Part shown: piece by piece, positions 1-11,401 of the stretch | Layout of the letters: each line of letters opens with the position of its first letter | How positions within the stretch are numbered: position 1 is the first letter of the stretch | Assembly: GCA_037693485.1 (NCBI GenBank) | Contig: CM075344.1 | Span: 73,775,501-73,839,500 of the forward strand | Direction of reading: 5' to 3' | Length of the DNA stretch: 64,000 nt | Source: Kitagawia praeruptora | Lineage: Eukaryota > Streptophyta > Magnoliopsida > Apiales > Apiaceae | The notes under the pieces: model-generated | What the model was told of the DNA's origin: nothing | The model's database searches: none | The model's input: the letters and a program-made list of their open reading frames with translations, nothing else | Translations under genes and position numbers: made by a program

Positions 1-508
1 AAAATAGTTTATTTCTTTATTATTGCACGTGAAAGTTACGGTTTAAATGTATAACATGTATTGTGTTCACTTTGTGAGATGTAAAAAAGGGCATGACAAA
101 TAAAAAATATGGTCATTACTATTAAATAATTATAAACGAATTAACGAGTCTGTATCATTACCCCTGAAAGTTAATTTATTGTACTTAAATTTAGTTATTT
201 TAAACATAAAGTAATTCAAAAGCAGGATAATAAATAGAGGGTTAATTAATTTTCGGGTCATTTTCGGGTTTTGGGTTCGTGTCTGATTGTACCTGGTTAT
301 TTCAGGGGTTAAATATTTATCGACCAAAATTCATATTTTCTCGGGTTGAATTCGTGTCGAGTTTCGGTTGGATCAGAAATTATCACCCCTTTATAACGTC
401 CTAAAAATGTGTTTATATTGTATGTTAGATTCAAGTAGATATTAAGTATTGACGCTCAAGTAATTAATTATAACGATTTTTTTATAATTAAGTTCAAATT
501 AAATAGTA
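1..508. other. AT-rich intergenic sequence
   Basis: AT-rich DNA without a convincing coding region, repeat or RNA gene. The short open frames here lack family similarity and plant-like codon structure. Confidence 0.6.
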
Positions 509-726
509 CTAGCCTATAACCCGTGCGATGCACGGTTGCTTGTAAACTGTTTAATTATATTTCATTAAAATTTTAAGTTGTATATATGTTTTTATTATTA
601 AAATATTTTTTGAATTTTATAAATTTCATGAAAATAAATGTTATTCTAATTACATATTTTAATTATTACTAAAAAAGAGTACCAAACCAAATATACCATA
701 TTTCGCTTATAATAGTATAGTATAGA
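509..726 (-). mobile_element. Small non-autonomous Helitron
   Basis: Read on the minus strand, this starts with TCTATACTATACTATTATAA and ends with the hairpin CCGTGC-ATC-GCACGG, eight bases and then CTAG. These are the two diagnostic Helitron ends. The flanks are A before the 5' end and T after the 3' end on that strand, as expected for insertion between A and T. At 218 bp it encodes nothing. A second copy of the same 5' terminus lies at about 1240-1257, so 509-1257 is an alternative, longer extent. Confidence 0.7.
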
Positions 727-1537
727 TATATAAAAATATTATATAAAAGTAGTTTTTTTTAACATTTTAAATATTTTTATCTTAATATTTTTATCTGATT
801 GTTTATAATTTTAATATTTGCTAATTAATTAGTAATAATATAAATTATAAAAGATAATAAAATATGATTATTGGTTTTTGATATAACTGATAGTCCTTTT
901 TTAAATATAAAACAGACCATTATATCTTTCAAAACTCCAAAATTTCGAAACGATCTTTTCTAATAATTAATTATTTTTTAATTTTTTTTGTGACAAAATT
1001 AATTTTAATGCTGATTACAAAAATTGTGCACTGTAACAGACAAACTACTTGACGTCTTGACGACTTGTTTGCTGTAGAAAGTACTCTCGTGGGCTTTGCC
1101 GTGTGCGTGTGTGTGTTTTTTTTTTTTGAATTTTATTAATAATAGAGATTTAACCAAATCAAAAGAGTGACCAAAAAAAGAGTACCAAAAAATAGTGACC
1201 AAAAAAAGAGTACGAAACCAAATATACCCTATTTCGCTTATAATAGTATAATATAGATAGATGTATTTTAATTGGAATACGTTTGTAAAATAATTAAATA
1301 TGTTCATATAAAAATCTAAAAATATGTTTATATTACATATTTTAGACGTACATAATAACACTAAATATTGATATTCAAGTACTAAAATATAGGAACCGAG
1401 TTTATCAAAATTTTAATCTTTTTAATTTTAATAACATAGCATACATAGCATAAATATGTATGTGTATGCTAAATATATTTAGAGAATTTACTAAAAATAC
1501 TAGGTTTAAAGTTACAAATACCATCTTCGTTAATTAA
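727..1537. other. AT-rich spacer with a second Helitron-type 5' end
   Basis: No gene seen. The stretch around 1150-1257 repeats the motif GAGTACCAAA/GAGTACGAAA and ends in the same terminus as the Helitron at 726, which suggests a duplicated or nested Helitron end. The rest is AT-rich spacer with a GTGTGT run and poly-T near 1100-1130. Confidence 0.45.
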
Positions 1538-1711
1538 TTGCATATTTACTATTTTATACTTTGTTAATTACAATTTTACTAAACTAAATTTCAAAATTAC
1601 AAAAATATTACAAATTAGGGCAACCCTTCCCCCCTCCCCCTACCCAGCCTGCCTCTTCCTGGGCAGGCCTGCCTTCTTCCTTTCGACACTTTTTTTTTAA
1701 GGCTGGGCAGG
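1538..1711. repeat. Outer part of the left foldback arm
   Basis: An AT-rich segment followed by a C-rich block, GCCTGCC repeats, TTTCGACAC and poly-T. It matches the reverse complement of about 10085-10230. The segment starting GCAGGCCTGCCTTCTTCC at 1663 recurs at 7106 just after the copia insertion, so the target already held a local duplication. The last five bases (GCAGG, 1707-1711) are the copia TSD. Confidence 0.6.
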
Positions 1712-2262
1712 TGTTGGAGCTAGTAGTCGACTACTATGACAGCTCACACGTCCAGCTCAGCACATTCTGTTAACTAGTTAGTTAGAGTAGCTTAGTCCAT
1801 AAGATTGGTATATAAATAGAGGGGTCCTGGTCCCTGACAATCATTTGTCAGGGACCGGTTATTTAACAATCGGTTCCACAGCCGTTGGATCGTTGATCCA
1901 ACGGCTGAGATTAAAAATAATAATTTTTTACTGTCCGCTATAATTTTCCGCGGATGCCTGTCCGCGGAAAATTATAGCGGACAGTAAAAAAATTTTGTAA
2001 TCCAGGGGGGCCGTTGGATCAACGATCCAACGGTTTAGGAACCGATTGTTAAATAACCGGTCCCTGACAAATGATTGTCAGGGACCAAAACCCTAAATAG
2101 AGATAGGCAGATTCAATTGTTTCTCTCTCTCTTTTATCATCTTTATTTTCTTGTTTGTAATGTTACAGAATATGGCAGTTAGTTAATATTTCTCTTATCT
2201 TCTTCTTCGTTCCACCATTATTATACTGTGTTTTTTTCTCGAGCTTATTCACTAAATCATCA
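1712..2262 (+). repeat. 5' LTR of the copia element, split by a MITE
   Basis: Starts TGTTGGAGCTAGTAG and ends AAATCATCA. It is 551 bp, against 270 bp for the 3' LTR. The excess 281 bp is a 272-bp MITE plus its 9-bp TSD. The TATA box (TATATAAATAG, about 1809-1819) lies exactly at the MITE insertion point. Confidence 0.93.
1822..2093. mobile_element. Mutator-type MITE inside an LTR, near-perfect hairpin
   Basis: Flanked by the 9-bp TSD TAAATAGAG (1813-1821 and 2094-2102). The terminal inverted repeats run about 80 bp, beginning GGGTCCTGGTCCCTGAC and GGGTTTTGGTCCCTGAC. The centre is a second palindrome (TTTTCCGCGGA ... TCCGCGGAAAA), so the 272 bp can fold almost end to end. It is absent from the 3' LTR, so it inserted after the copia element. 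A 9-bp TSD and GGG ends fit Mutator-like MITEs. No coding capacity. Confidence 0.88.
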
Positions 2263-2274
2263 TGGTATCAGAGC
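2263..2274 (+). other. Primer binding site (initiator tRNA-Met)
   Basis: TGGTATCAGAGC directly after the 5' LTR is the usual plant copia primer site, complementary to the 3' end of initiator methionine tRNA. Confidence 0.9.
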
Positions 2275-2484
2275 GGGAAGATGATTGATTGATAGTTGCT
2301 TCGTTTTTCTTGTTCGATTCTTCGTCAGGTGCAATCAAATCTTCTGTTCTTCGTTTTGTATTTCGTAATCTTGTACGGATCTATTAGTATTTTTACATCC
2401 TTTACGTATAATCATCGATTAGCGATCTCAATTTCTTCTTCTCGATCTCATTTTCTTGATTTCGATCTCGTTGATGTTAACGAA

Positions 2485-5400
2485 ATGGCTGAAAGTTCCG
2501 GTAACAATAGCTCTCGAGCTAATATTTCACTTAATCAAGATACTTCAAGTGTATAATTCATTCATCCCTCTGATGCAAACACTACACAATTAGTTTCCGT
2601 AAAATTTAACGGAACTGGTTTTAACAACTGGAAGAGATCAATGATCTTGACCTTGTCTGCGAAAAACAAACTCGGATTTGTTGATGGATCTGTTGTCAAG
2701 CCTGATAGTGCTTCTATAGAGTTTAAGGCATGGGAGAGGTGTAACAATTTAGTTTGTTCTTGGCTAATATTCAATTTGGATGATGTAATTGAAAAGAGCG
2801 TCTTATTTCTCAAAACTGCAAGAGAGATTTGGGTTGAATTAGAAGAACGTTTTGGCCATACATCTATGACACAGATGTATGCACCGGAGAAATAATTGGT
2901 TGATTTGACTCAAGGAAATGATACTGTTTCTGTGTTTTTTACTAAGATCAAGACGATTTGGGATGGAATTAGTGATGCACATCCATTGCCTCAATGTACT
3001 TGTAATTTGGAACAGCGTGTTCATCAGATGCAACAAGATCAACGTATGCTCCAGTTTATGATGAAGCTAAGTGATGAATTTGCAACTGTGCGTGGTAACA
3101 TTCTGATGCAGCAACCTATGCCTAGCATTACTACTGCTTATAGGCTTTTTGCTCAGGAAGAAAGACATAAAGAGTTGTCTTATGTGACTAATCAGACTGA
3201 GTCACTAGCTTGTTTCTCAGAAAGAAGGAATTCCAGTTCTTATTCTAAACCTCAGTTTCAAAATAATTTCTCTAAAAGTCAGTCTAATGCTAAATTTGTA
3301 TCGAGTACTTCTATTGGTTTTAATAATAAGAAACCATCTTATTTTTGTACACACTGCAAAATCCCTGGTCACAGTGTGGAGAGGTGCTTCAAACTTAACG
3401 GATATCCACCTGGATTTAAGTTTAAAGACAAACGAATTGCTGCTAATGTTCACACTGATGATCAAACACTTGATGTTCCTGATACAAGCACTTTCTCTGC
3501 AGCTCAGTACAATCAATTTCTGGAGATGTTTAATAAGCATCAGAATTCTAGAATGACTAAACAGGACGACAATACTCATGCTTTACTAGCAGGTAATGTC
3601 TGTCTTTTGTCACATTTAGATAAAGACTGGATTATTGATAGTGACGTCACTGACCATTATTGTTGTAATCTTGATGTTTTCACGAAATATACGCTGCTTG
3701 ACAGTCCTGATAAGTTCATTACCGTCCCAGATGGGAGGAAAATTCGGATTACACACATTGGCACAGTAAGTATAAATCAAAATATTACATTGCATAATGT
3801 TTTATTTGTGCCAGATTTTCGTTTTAACTTGATATCTGTGAAGAGACTTTGTAAGGATTTGGATTGCCAAGTCTTATTTGTCAATGACAAGTGTCTTATT
3901 CAGGACCATTCACAAAAGAACTCTCAAATGCTTCTTGGTAGCTTGCACAATGGTCTCTATCATACTGCATCATTTGATCAAACTACTTCTAATATTTGCT
4001 GCACTGTTTTGGAGGAAGCACAACTCTGGAACCTACGTCTTGGACACTTACCATTCTCTCAGATACAACTGTTGAAGCCTTAATGTATTGCTAAAAGTTG
4101 CCTTTCAAACACCATTTGTCAAGTATGTCCGGCAGTAAGACAAACTAGGTTATCTTTTACTTCTAGTAGCACTAAAACCTCTGCTGTTTTTGAATTGCTC
4201 CATCTAGATGTTTGGGGGCCTTATCGAACTAAGTCTACAAGTGGTTGTACTCAATTTTTAACAATTGATGATGACTATAGCCGTTTTACTTGGATACATT
4301 TGTTAAAAACTAAATCTGAGTTTGTTAACGTGTTTATCAAATTTGCGGCTTATGTTAATACTCAATTCAAAACCAAAATTCTTAGTATTAGGTCGGATAA
4401 TGCTAAAGAATTCTGTGAAGGTGGATTACGTCATTTTTGTGAATCACAAGGTATTATACAGCAACAGTCTTGCGCTTACACTCCTCAGTAAAATGGGGTG
4501 GTGGAGAGGAAGCATCGTCATTTACTCGAGACAGCTAGGGCATTATTTTTTCAGTCTAAGGTTCCACTTCGATATTGGGATGAGTGTGTTTTATGTGCTA
4601 CGTACTTGATAAATAGAATGCCCTTATCAAGTTTGAACAGTGCTAGTCCTTATTCAGTTTTACATAAAACAGTAGCTTCATTAGATCATCTTCGTAGCTT
4701 TGGTTGTTTGTGTTTTGTGACTACTCCTAAAATTCATAGAACTAAATTTGATCAGCGAGCGTTCCCTGGTATTTTTGTTGGATACTCTGTGCCTAGTAAA
4801 GGTTACAAAATACTGGATATGTCTACTAATAAAATAATCACCTCGAGGGATGTTATTTTCTTTGAAAAACATTTCCCTTTTCATTCTAAGCCTTCTGATG
4901 ACAATTCTTATCCATCTTCTATTTACCTTCCTTTTATGACACCTGTAGAATGTACAGATCATGTGTTTGATCTATCTTCTTCTTTTATCATTAATGATAA
5001 TTCTAATAACTCTGAATTTAATCCATCACATCACAATACACCTCAGTCTAGTTCCATTCAGTCTAATCATGATAGTTCCATTCAGTCTAGTCATGATTCG
5101 TTTGAAGCTTCTGACATCAGTCCAGTTATCAGACATTCTACTCGTACACACAAAGCACCTGCATACTTGAAAGATTTTCACTGTAATACTGTTTCTAACA
5201 CCAGTCATTGGTGCAATCTGGTACAATTTGAAGAACTCCCATCTGTCAACCAATGTTTTATTTTTTCACTTTGTGATATCACTGAACCTGTTTCATATTT
5301 TGAGGCTTCTCAACATGCTCTTTGGAAAGAAGCTATGCACAAAGAGTTGCAAGCATTGGACAACAATCATACCTGGGATTTAACTACTTTACCAAAAGGA

Positions 5401-6835
5401 AAAAAAGCGATTGATTCTAAGTGGGTTTACAAAGTTAAACTTAAGGCAGATGGCTCATTGGAGAGGTGTAAGGCTAGATTAGTTGCCAAAGGGTTCAAAC
5501 AAAAATATGGGATTGACTATACAGAAACATTTTCTCCTATGGTAAAAACGGCTACGATTAGATGTTTATTGGCTGTTGCAACTTCCAAGCAGTGGACTGT
5601 TTTTCAGCTTGACGTTAACAATGCTTTTTTGCACGTGGATTTAACTAAGGAAGTATACATGAAGGTTCCTGATGGGGTTCCTAATCCTCTAAATCTAGTA
5701 TGTAGGCTCAGAAAATCAATATATGGATTGAAACAAGCTTCACGAGAATGGAATACTACTTTGACTAATACGCTATTGACAAAAGGTTTTATTCAGTCGA
5801 AAAATTATTATAGTTTATATATCAGAAAATCCAATGGGTTGATTTGTATTGCCGATGTATATGTAGATGATGTGATCCTCACGGGTACTGATGTTGTTGG
5901 TATTATTGACATCAAGTCCTATCTTGATAAGTCTTTTGGCATAAAGGATCTTGGACGTCTGAATTATTTTTTAGGGATTGAAGTCACCTATCTTGAATTT
6001 GGAACATTTTTAAGCCATAGAAAGTTTACTCTTGAGCTCTTATCTAATAGTCCAGTTGATACTACTGAGCGAGCTTCAGCTCCATTGCCTCTTAATTGCA
6101 AATTATCTGCTGATGATGATGAATTATTAGCTACTCCAGATGTCTATAGATCATTGGTTGGTAAATTGAATTACCTTACTTCTACCAGGCCCGATTTTTC
6201 TTATGCAGTCCAAGCATTAAGTCAGTTTATGCACAGTCCTAGGACTTCACATTTTGAGGCTATATTGCATACTTTGAGTTATGTTTCTCATATAGTAGGG
6301 CAAGGTATTATGTTACGTGTAGACACTGCAATTCGCCTGCAAGCCTTTACTGATTCTGACTAGGCCACCTGTCCAGATTCACGCAGATCAATTACTGGCT
6401 ATGTTTTGATGTTAGGACAGTCTCCAGTCACATGGAAGTCCAAGAAGCAGAGCACTGTCTCCAAGTCATCATCAGAGGCTGAATATAGGGCCAAGGCTTC
6501 AGCTGCAACTGAAGTTACTTGGCTCATTCGATTACTTGAGGAGTTAGACATTACTAATTTGACGCCTGTTACATTGTATTGTGACAATCAATCGGCTATA
6601 CATATCGCTAAGAATCCCGTTTTTCATGAACGAACAAAGCATATAGAGATTGATTGCCACTTTACTAGAGATAAGGTTTTAGAGGGTTTGATTCAACTCA
6701 CTTATTTACCTACTACCTCGCAACTTGCTGATATATTCACTAAGGTCATGCCTTCGCCACACTTCAAACAGTTGCTTTCCAAGTTAGGATTTCAGGCTCC
6801 TATGGTTTCTGAAGATCCTAACTTGGGGGGGGGGG
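2485..6835 (+). pseudogene. Copia gag-pol polyprotein, nonsense-mutated
   Basis: One reading frame runs from the ATG at 2485 to the 3' LTR without a frameshift, broken by TAA at 2554, 2893, 4081 and 4489 and TAG at 6361. Domains in order: UBN2-type gag (about 2590-3200), zinc knuckle CTHCKIPGHSVERC (about 3346), protease (about 3630), GAG-pre-integrase and integrase core (4020-4750; WGPYRTKSTSG, IRSDNAKEF, ERKHRH), RT (about 5300-6000) with intact YVDDVILTG, and RNase H (about 6340-6700; STVSKSSSEAEYRA). The protease motif reads DSDV where the family has DSGA. Plus-strand cDNA synthesis and integration functions are known from the family; this copy cannot make a full polyprotein. The stop at 4489 falls in the conserved PQ-NG integrase motif and looks like CAA or CAG changed to TAA. 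Confidence 0.93.
6821..6835 (+). other. Polypurine tract of the copia element
   Basis: A run of a dozen G residues after ACTT directly before the 3' LTR. It is the expected plus-strand primer position. Confidence 0.85.
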
Positions 6836-7105
6836 TGTTGGAGCTAGTAGTCGACTACTATGACAGCTCACACGTCCAGCTCAGCACATTCTGTTAAGTA
6901 GTTAGTTAGAGTAGCTTAGTCCATAAGATTGGTATATAAATAGAGATAAGCAGATTCAGTTGTTTCTCTCTCTCTTTTATCATCTTTATTTTCTTGTTTG
7001 TAATGTTACTGAATATGGCAGTTAGTTAGTATTTCTCTTATCTTCTTCTTCGTTCCACCATTATCATACTGTGTTTTTTTCTCGAGCTTATTCACTAAAT
7101 CATCA
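6836..7105 (+). repeat. 3' LTR of the copia element
   Basis: 270 bp from TGTTGGAGCTAG to AAATCATCA, followed by the TSD GCAGG. Uninterrupted, so it shows the pre-MITE state of the LTR, including a TATATAAATAG promoter box at about 6933-6943. Confidence 0.93.
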
Positions 7106-7690
7106 GCAGGCCTGCCTTCTTCCTTTCGACACTTTTTTTTAGGTGGTGTGATTTTGGTGAATTTGGGTTGCGAGGCCCCATCAGGGGCCATATTCAATTG
7201 CAACCACATGCAACTGAATGCAACCACATGTAACTTTTTTTTTAAGGTGGGGTGATTTTAGTGAATTTGGGTTGCAAGGCCCCGACAGGGGCCATATTCA
7301 ACTTAATGAAACCACATGTATTTTTTTTAAGGTGGGGTGATTTTGGTGGATTTAGGTTGCAAGGCCCCGCCAGGGGCCATATTCAACTTAATGCAACCAC
7401 ATGCAACTGAATGCAACCACATGCAATTTTTTTTTTGTTTTTTTAAGGTGGGGTGATTTTTGTGGATTTGGGTTGCAAGGCCCCGCCAGAGGCCTTATTC
7501 AACTTAATGCAATCACATGCAATTTTTTTTTTTAAAAGGTGGGGGTGATTTTGGTGGATTTGGGTTGCAAGGCCCCGCCAGGGGCCATATTCAACTGAAA
7601 AACTAAAGTTGCATTCAGTTGCATGTGCTTGCATTCAGTTGCATAAGAAAGTTTCATTTTTCAGTTGTCATTTTCGACCACTTTTTTGAT
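7106..7690. repeat. Inner left foldback arm with ~85-bp tandem units
   Basis: About five diverged units, each with a T run, AAGGTGGGGTGATTTTGG, GGGTTGCAAGGCCCCGCCAG and GCAACCACATGCAACT. They are followed by GTTGCATTCAGTTGC repeats and CAGTTGTCATTTTCGACCAC. The inverted counterpart with two units is at 9722-10085. Short open frames on the minus strand across it are by-products of the repeat. Confidence 0.8.
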
Positions 7691-7713
7691 ATATATATAT
7701 ATATATATATATG

Positions 7714-7771
<58 letters not shown>
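7689..7771. repeat. (TA)n microsatellite
   Basis: An almost pure TA run interrupted once by GCC. Confidence 0.97.
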
Positions 7772-7774
<3 letters not shown>

Positions 7775-8946
7775 TAAAAACTAGAAACCAATGACATTTT
7801 TGTAAATAATATAAAATTGAAGTCTGAAGATTAAGCGATCCCATTATTTTCCCCGGTCCCCGTGCTATTCTCCTGTACTACCATTCACGCACTATTTGTT
7901 TTTTGATAGTTCATTCACGCACTGTTATACACCCTTATATTTGCATATTGTGTATGTATATATCTAATCACCATAAATTTTTACATAATTTACGATGAAT
8001 TTAACAATTTTTTTATTACTATCATCTTCATAGCACATGATTTTATATTTAGTGATATAAATAAGAAACATGAAATAAGAAAATTAGATCTAAATCACCT
8101 ATATTTAGTGATTTATAAATTATAAATATTGATTTTCGTAATTGTAATTAATGATTTTTATAAATGTAATTAGTGATTTGTGTGTAAAAAACTGAAAGTT
8201 TTTATTGTATTGATCGGGGAGGCCATGACAGGTGAAAAGAGTGACCGGAATCGACGAAGATGATCGTATAAATATGAATACTATATATGTATTGTAGTGA
8301 TCGGAATATCATCGGAATAATAACATCAACGTTGAAAGAGAAAGAAAACGAAAATGAAAAGTGTAAATATACATCAGAAGAAAGATAGAGTGAGAAGTCG
8401 CCGGAAAATTAAAGAGATTTTCCGATAATGAAGTCGCCAGAGAAGAAATGAGCAAAAGGAAGATGATCCGGAAATCTCCACTGTCGCTGCCACACTATAC
8501 CGTTGTATCCACCATAACTTAGATCGGTGATTTCGAATCAAACATGGCTGATGAACACAGATTTCAAATCAAACATGACGGATTTCAGATCTGAAGGTGA
8601 AGACGATCTGTAATCAACACATGGAAGAGGAAGAAGATGCATATGGTGCCCCTGCGGGGCTAGAGGTCGAAAAGGAGGAGAAGAAGTAAGATCTGGAAAT
8701 TTCGAGCTCACCGGAAAATCGAGCTCGCCAGAGAAGATGACCGGAGCTTGCCGGAGAAGAGGGTGGGGGGAGGGTAGGGTAGGGTAGGGTGGGTTGGGGT
8801 GGGTTGGGGTGGGGGGTTTGGGTGTGGGAAGGTGTATTTAAATTGAGTGTGGATGTTTCAATGGGATCTTTAGATTTAATTAGATCCTAAGGTTAATTGG
8901 GGGTTTCTAGTTTCTATTTTAAAGTTGGTTTCTATTTGATCACTAG
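7772..8946. repeat. Diverged interspersed repeat, copy A
   Basis: Begins with an ACTAGAAACCAA block and ends with an inverted TTTCTAGTTTCTATTTTAAA...GGTTTCTATTTGATCA block, flanked on both sides by TA runs. Inside are repeated AGTGATTT motifs (8060-8190), a CCCCTGCGGGGC-AGAGGTC segment (about 8648) and a G-rich tract (8760-8820). It shares its end and internal GCGGGGC and CCGGAGAAGA segments with copy B, so both belong to one unnamed family. No coding region. Confidence 0.5.
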
Positions 8947-8961
8947 CATATATATATATAT

Positions 8962-9713
8962 AGTCCTACTCCAATAGAAACTAATTTAAAATAGAAACTA
9001 GAAACCAGACCCAGTCCCCTGAGAAATCACTAAATTATATTATTGAAATCAACCGTTTATATTACAAAAATCACTAAATTATACGATGGAAATCACCGAC
9101 TAGTTCAGCAGAAACTTCAGAACAAACCCATTTCTTCTTCCATCACCCTACCCCCTCACATCACCATTGACTCCTCGAATACAAAACAAGTCAAGGGGTG
9201 TGGCAATCGTCATTTCCGATTGTACTTGAATAGATACATACAATTATACATACACCTATATATATCTATACATTTAATCTCGGACTCATACATCAAGGAA
9301 AAAGTAATAAAATTGATGGTGTCTATTAGCAGATCGTCGGAGCTCGATGGTGTCCCCTGCGGGGCCAGAGGTCAAAAAGGAAGGAGGTGGTGGTAAAAGA
9401 GGCTCGCCGGATTGTTGCCGGAGAAGATGGTGGTGATTCGAGCTAGTCGGAAGGTGGTGGTGATGAGGTGTAGGTGATGGGACGGTGGTGGGTGGGTGGT
9501 GGGTGGGTGGTGGGGGTGGGGGTGGGCGTGGGGGTGGTGGGTCGGGGTTGTTGGTGGAGAAGGTAGTGGGGGTGGGGGGATGGGATTTTGTAAATTAATT
9601 AAAATGTTATTGATTACTTTTTTAGATTTTAGTGATCTCTGCTGGGCTGAGATTAAATTGGGGCTTGGTTTCTAGTTTCTATTTTAATTTTGGTTTCTAT
9701 TTGATCATTTGCC
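8962..9713. repeat. Diverged interspersed repeat, copy B
   Basis: Terminal inverted blocks AATAGAAACTAATTTAAAAT and its reverse complement near 9670-9705, flanked by TA runs. Contains CCCCTGCGGGGCCAGAGGTC (about 9352) and a G-rich tract at 9480-9580 (GGTGGTGGGTGGGTGG type). A short open frame at 9043-9396 has no recognisable domain and spans the repeat, so it is not called as a gene. Confidence 0.5.
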
Positions 9714-9721
9714 CATATATA

Positions 9722-10240
9722 TATATATATATTTGCAATCAGAAATTTTGTTGCATGTGATTGCATTAAGTTGCATAATAAAGTTCCATTTTCAGTTGTC
9801 ATTTTCAACCACATTTTTGAACTCTTATATATATATATATATATGTCGAAAATGACAACTGAAAAATGGAACTTGTAATCAGAAATTTAGTTGCATGTGG
9901 TTGCATTAAGTTGAATATAGCTCCTGTGGGGCCTTGCAACCCAAATCCACCCAAATCACCCCACCTTAAAAAAAAAAGTTGCATGTGGTTGCATTCAGTT
10001 GCATGCGGTTGAATTCAGTTGAATATGACCCCTGCGGGGCCTTGCAACCCAAATCCACCAAAAGCACCCCACCTTAAAAAAAAAATGTCGAAGCTGGTGT
10101 CAAAGCTGGGCAGACGGCGGGCAGGATGGCAGGGGGAAGGAAGGAGGGGGATGGTTGCCCCAATTTGTAGTATCTTTACAATTTTGAAACTTAATTTAGT
10201 AAAATTGCAAATAGCTTTTATTAACAAAAGTAAAATTGCA
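9722..10240. repeat. Right foldback arm
   Basis: Reverse complement of the left arm: a GTTGCATGTGATTGC block, CAGTTGTCATTTTC, a short TA run, two tandem units ending AAATCACCCCACCTT or AAGCACCCCACCTT, TGTCGAAGCTGG, the C/G-rich block and an AT-rich end. It merges into the TA microsatellite at 10240. Confidence 0.6.
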
Positions 10241-10244
10241 AAAA

Positions 10245-10290
<46 letters not shown>

Positions 10291-10503
10291 CAAAAAACCT
10301 CATATATTTAATTGTTATATTTTATTATTTTAAGTTGCAATAATTTTTAGTCATTGTAATTTTTTGTTAAACTTAATGTTCATATAATTTGTTAATTTTT
10401 TTTTAATAAATCATAAAGGATAGTAATGTAGACTATAAACTTTATTACTAAAATGATTATCAAATTTTCGGTTTATATATGTAGCTTTGTTAAAAATATA
10501 TGT
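10240..10503. repeat. (TA)n microsatellite and AT-rich spacer
   Basis: A TA run to about 10286, then AT-rich DNA up to the hAT TSD with nothing recognisable. Confidence 0.7.
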
Positions 10504-11401
10504 GTTAGGTCTATGGCTGTCAAACGGATATTTCGGATACGGATACGGGTAATTTTTTTCGGATACGGATAATATCATAATTTTTTCGAATACGAATACG
10601 GATATTTCGGACGGATATTCGGATATTTCGGATATTTTTTTACAGCAATATATAAATGATGATATATATCATATTTAAAGTTTATTAATATAATATATTT
10701 ATATATTAATATGATATATGATATATTAATACAATATATTAATATATTATATAATATGATATATGATATATAATATATTATATATTAATATATTAATATA
10801 TCATATGATATATAATATATAATATAATATATAATATAATATATTAATATATGTCATATAATATATTATATATTAATATATTATATTAATATAATATATA
10901 TTAAAATATTAATATAATATATTAATATAATTTATTAATATAATATATTAAAATAATATATTAAAATAATATATTCATATATCATATTTATAACATATAA
11001 ATCTTTTAAAAATGTCTACACTTAAATATATCTAACAAAAATATATTAATTATTGAATAAAGACATATATTAATCTATACTATTATATAAAAGCCGAAAC
11101 ATTAAAAGTTTGGTCAGTCGGTCGGTACGGTACGTGTTGATTTTACTTATTTACCCTTATTCATCCTACTAAGTAATCAATTTCTTTTTTTTTTAAGTTA
11201 AACATATTTTATTTTCTGTTTTTCAATAACTAAACAATTTCCTTTTTCCGGTAAAATATAATATCTTATATATTTAATCTAACTAACATTTCTCCTTTCT
11301 AAATCAATTTCCTTTTTCAGGTTAAAACATATTACCTTTTCTATTTTTCAAAAACAAGATAATTTCCTTTTTCAGGTAAAATATAATATCTTTTACATTC
11401 C

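Larger units (their letters stand above)
1712..7105 (+). mobile_element. Ty1/copia LTR retrotransposon, Ale/Retrofit-like
   Basis: A complete element bounded by TG...CA LTRs, with TSD GCAGG at 1707-1711 and 7106-7110. The order is 5' LTR, tRNA-Met type primer site, one gag-protease-integrase-RT-RNase H frame, polypurine tract and 3' LTR. Without the MITE in the 5' LTR it is 5113 bp. The two LTRs (270 bp each after removing the MITE) differ at about six positions by eye, roughly 2%. The gag opening (FNGTGFNNWKRSM, NKLGFVDG) and the knuckle with a NGYPPGF tail point to the Ale/Retrofit group. Confidence 0.92.
1538..10240. mobile_element. Foldback-type repeat with long inverted arms (interrupted)
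   Basis: The left arm (1538-1711 and 7106-7690) and right arm (9722-10240) are inverted copies of each other. The shared order is an AT-rich end, a C-rich block near a gcaaccc motif, a GTCGA-ACA segment next to poly-T, ~85-bp tandem units with GGTTGCAAGGCCCC, a GTTGCATTCAGTTGC block and CAGTTGTCATTTTCGA. The left arm has about five tandem units and the right arm two. A copia element splits the left arm. No transposase is visible, and the superfamily and exact outer ends are unknown. Confidence 0.55.

Noticed and set aside
130..1361. Minus-strand open frames (130-327, 1005-1361)
   Set aside because: Low-complexity AT-rich translations with no domain; they overlap Helitron and spacer DNA.
7128..7600. 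Regularly spaced repeats that could recall a CRISPR array
   Set aside because: Units of ~85 bp are contiguous with no unique spacers, and the setting is a plant nuclear transposon; it is a minisatellite.
8760..8820. Telomere-like GGGTAGGGT tract
   Set aside because: The unit is not the plant TTTAGGG repeat and the tract is short and irregular.
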